NCBI GenBank assembly: GCA_937906765.1
Contig: CALCUV010000150.1
Span: forward strand, 1 to 6,937
Source of the DNA: an uncultured Prevotella sp.
GTDB lineage: Bacteria > Bacteroidota > Bacteroidia > Bacteroidales > Bacteroidaceae
Direction: 5' to 3'
DNA length: 6,937 nucleotides
Part shown: piece after piece, positions 6,563 through 6,937 of the stretch
Layout of the letters: every line of letters starts with the position of its first letter
Numbering within the stretch: position 1 is the stretch's first letter
The notes under the pieces: model-generated
What the model was told of the DNA's origin: nothing
Database searches by the model: none
The model's input: only the letters and a program-made list of their open reading frames with translations
Translations under genes and position numbers: made by a program

Positions 6563-6937
6563 ATGGTACACAAATACTTAAAACAGACTACTTTTACTTC
6601 ACAAGAAGATTTTAATAAGAACTTTGAGTTTATCGTTCCCGAAAATTTTAATTTCGGTTATGATATTGTTGACGCATGGGCTGAGAAATCCCCTGAAAAG
6701 TTAGCTATGTTATGGACTAACGACCAAGGAGAAGAGCGCCGATACACCTTTGCTGACATGAAGCGTTATACCGACATGACAGCCTCTTTCTTTCAATCAT
6801 TAGGCATCTCTAAGGGCGATGTCGTAATGCTCATATTAAAGCGAAGAGCAGAATTCTGGTTTAGTTCTGTCGCTCTTACCAAACTTGGCGCAACGGTTGT
6901 TCCTGCCAGCGATGGAAACACCAAGCGTCAGGTGATG
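6563..6937 (+). CDS. AMP-binding acyl-CoA synthetase-family protein, 5' part only
   Basis: The first 125 codons are present and stay open to the window edge; the family is usually about 550 residues, so most of the enzyme lies outside. Visible family features are FNFGYDIVDAWAEKSPEKLAMLW at 29-51, the RRYTFADMKRYTDM segment at 59-72, and KGDVVMLILKRRAEFWFSSVALTKLGATVVPA at 84-115. These match the N-terminal domain of acetyl/medium-chain acyl-CoA synthetases. Such enzymes activate a carboxylic acid with ATP to an acyl-adenylate and transfer it to CoA. The phosphate-binding loop and substrate pocket are beyond the edge, so the substrate cannot be told; an aryl or branched acid ligase is also possible. 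The start ATG lies 11 bases after the XRE-cupin stop, implying co-transcription. Confidence 0.88.
   Translation, partial: MVHKYLKQTTFTSQEDFNKNFEFIVPENFNFGYDIVDAWAEKSPEKLAMLWTNDQGEERRYTFADMKRYTDMTASFFQSLGISKGDVVMLILKRRAEFWFSSVALTKLGATVVPASDGNTKRQVM

Overview
The window looks like chromosomal DNA from the phylum Bacteroidetes, probably order Bacteroidales. A Prevotella-like relative is my best guess, but the genus is inference. The support is the gene content (a DUF4270 lipoprotein, a one-domain glycogen-synthase-like protein next to panC, an XRE-cupin regulator in front of an AMP-binding ligase), the near absence of Shine-Dalgarno sites, and several sequences matching the Bacteroidetes promoter consensus (-33 TTTG, -7 TAnnTTTG). 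Base composition is moderately AT-rich. I see no transposase, integrase, tRNA, rRNA, CRISPR array or phage gene.

Layout. Bases 1-626 (minus strand) hold the first 208 codons of panC, cut by the left edge. Bases 627-955 are a divergent control region. Next come a 271-residue glycogen/starch-synthase-like protein lacking the usual catalytic signatures (956-1771), a terminator, and a DUF4270 lipoprotein with a GTG start (1838-3316). A second terminator is followed by a MurU/HddC-like sugar-1-phosphate nucleotidyltransferase (3390-4121) and a DUF1846/UPF0371 protein (4192-5652), whose promoter lies almost on its start codon. A strong terminator ends that block. An AT-rich 344-base gap with small palindromes and a promoter candidate precedes an XRE-cupin regulator (5997-6551). 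Eleven bases later begins an acyl-CoA synthetase-type AMP-binding protein (from 6563), cut by the right edge.

How the genes relate. The window splits into short transcription units. panC makes pantothenate, the CoA precursor, and diverges from the synthase-like/DUF4270 pair. The nucleotidyltransferase and DUF1846 genes are consecutive, but the latter seems to have its own promoter. The XRE-cupin and AMP-binding genes look like a two-gene operon in which the cupin may sense a small ligand related to the ligase substrate. I found no clearly new multi-gene defence or mobile system. The points most worth checking are the apparently inactive synthase-like protein, the probable leaderless transcript of the DUF1846 gene, and the regulator/ligase couplet with its palindromic upstream region.
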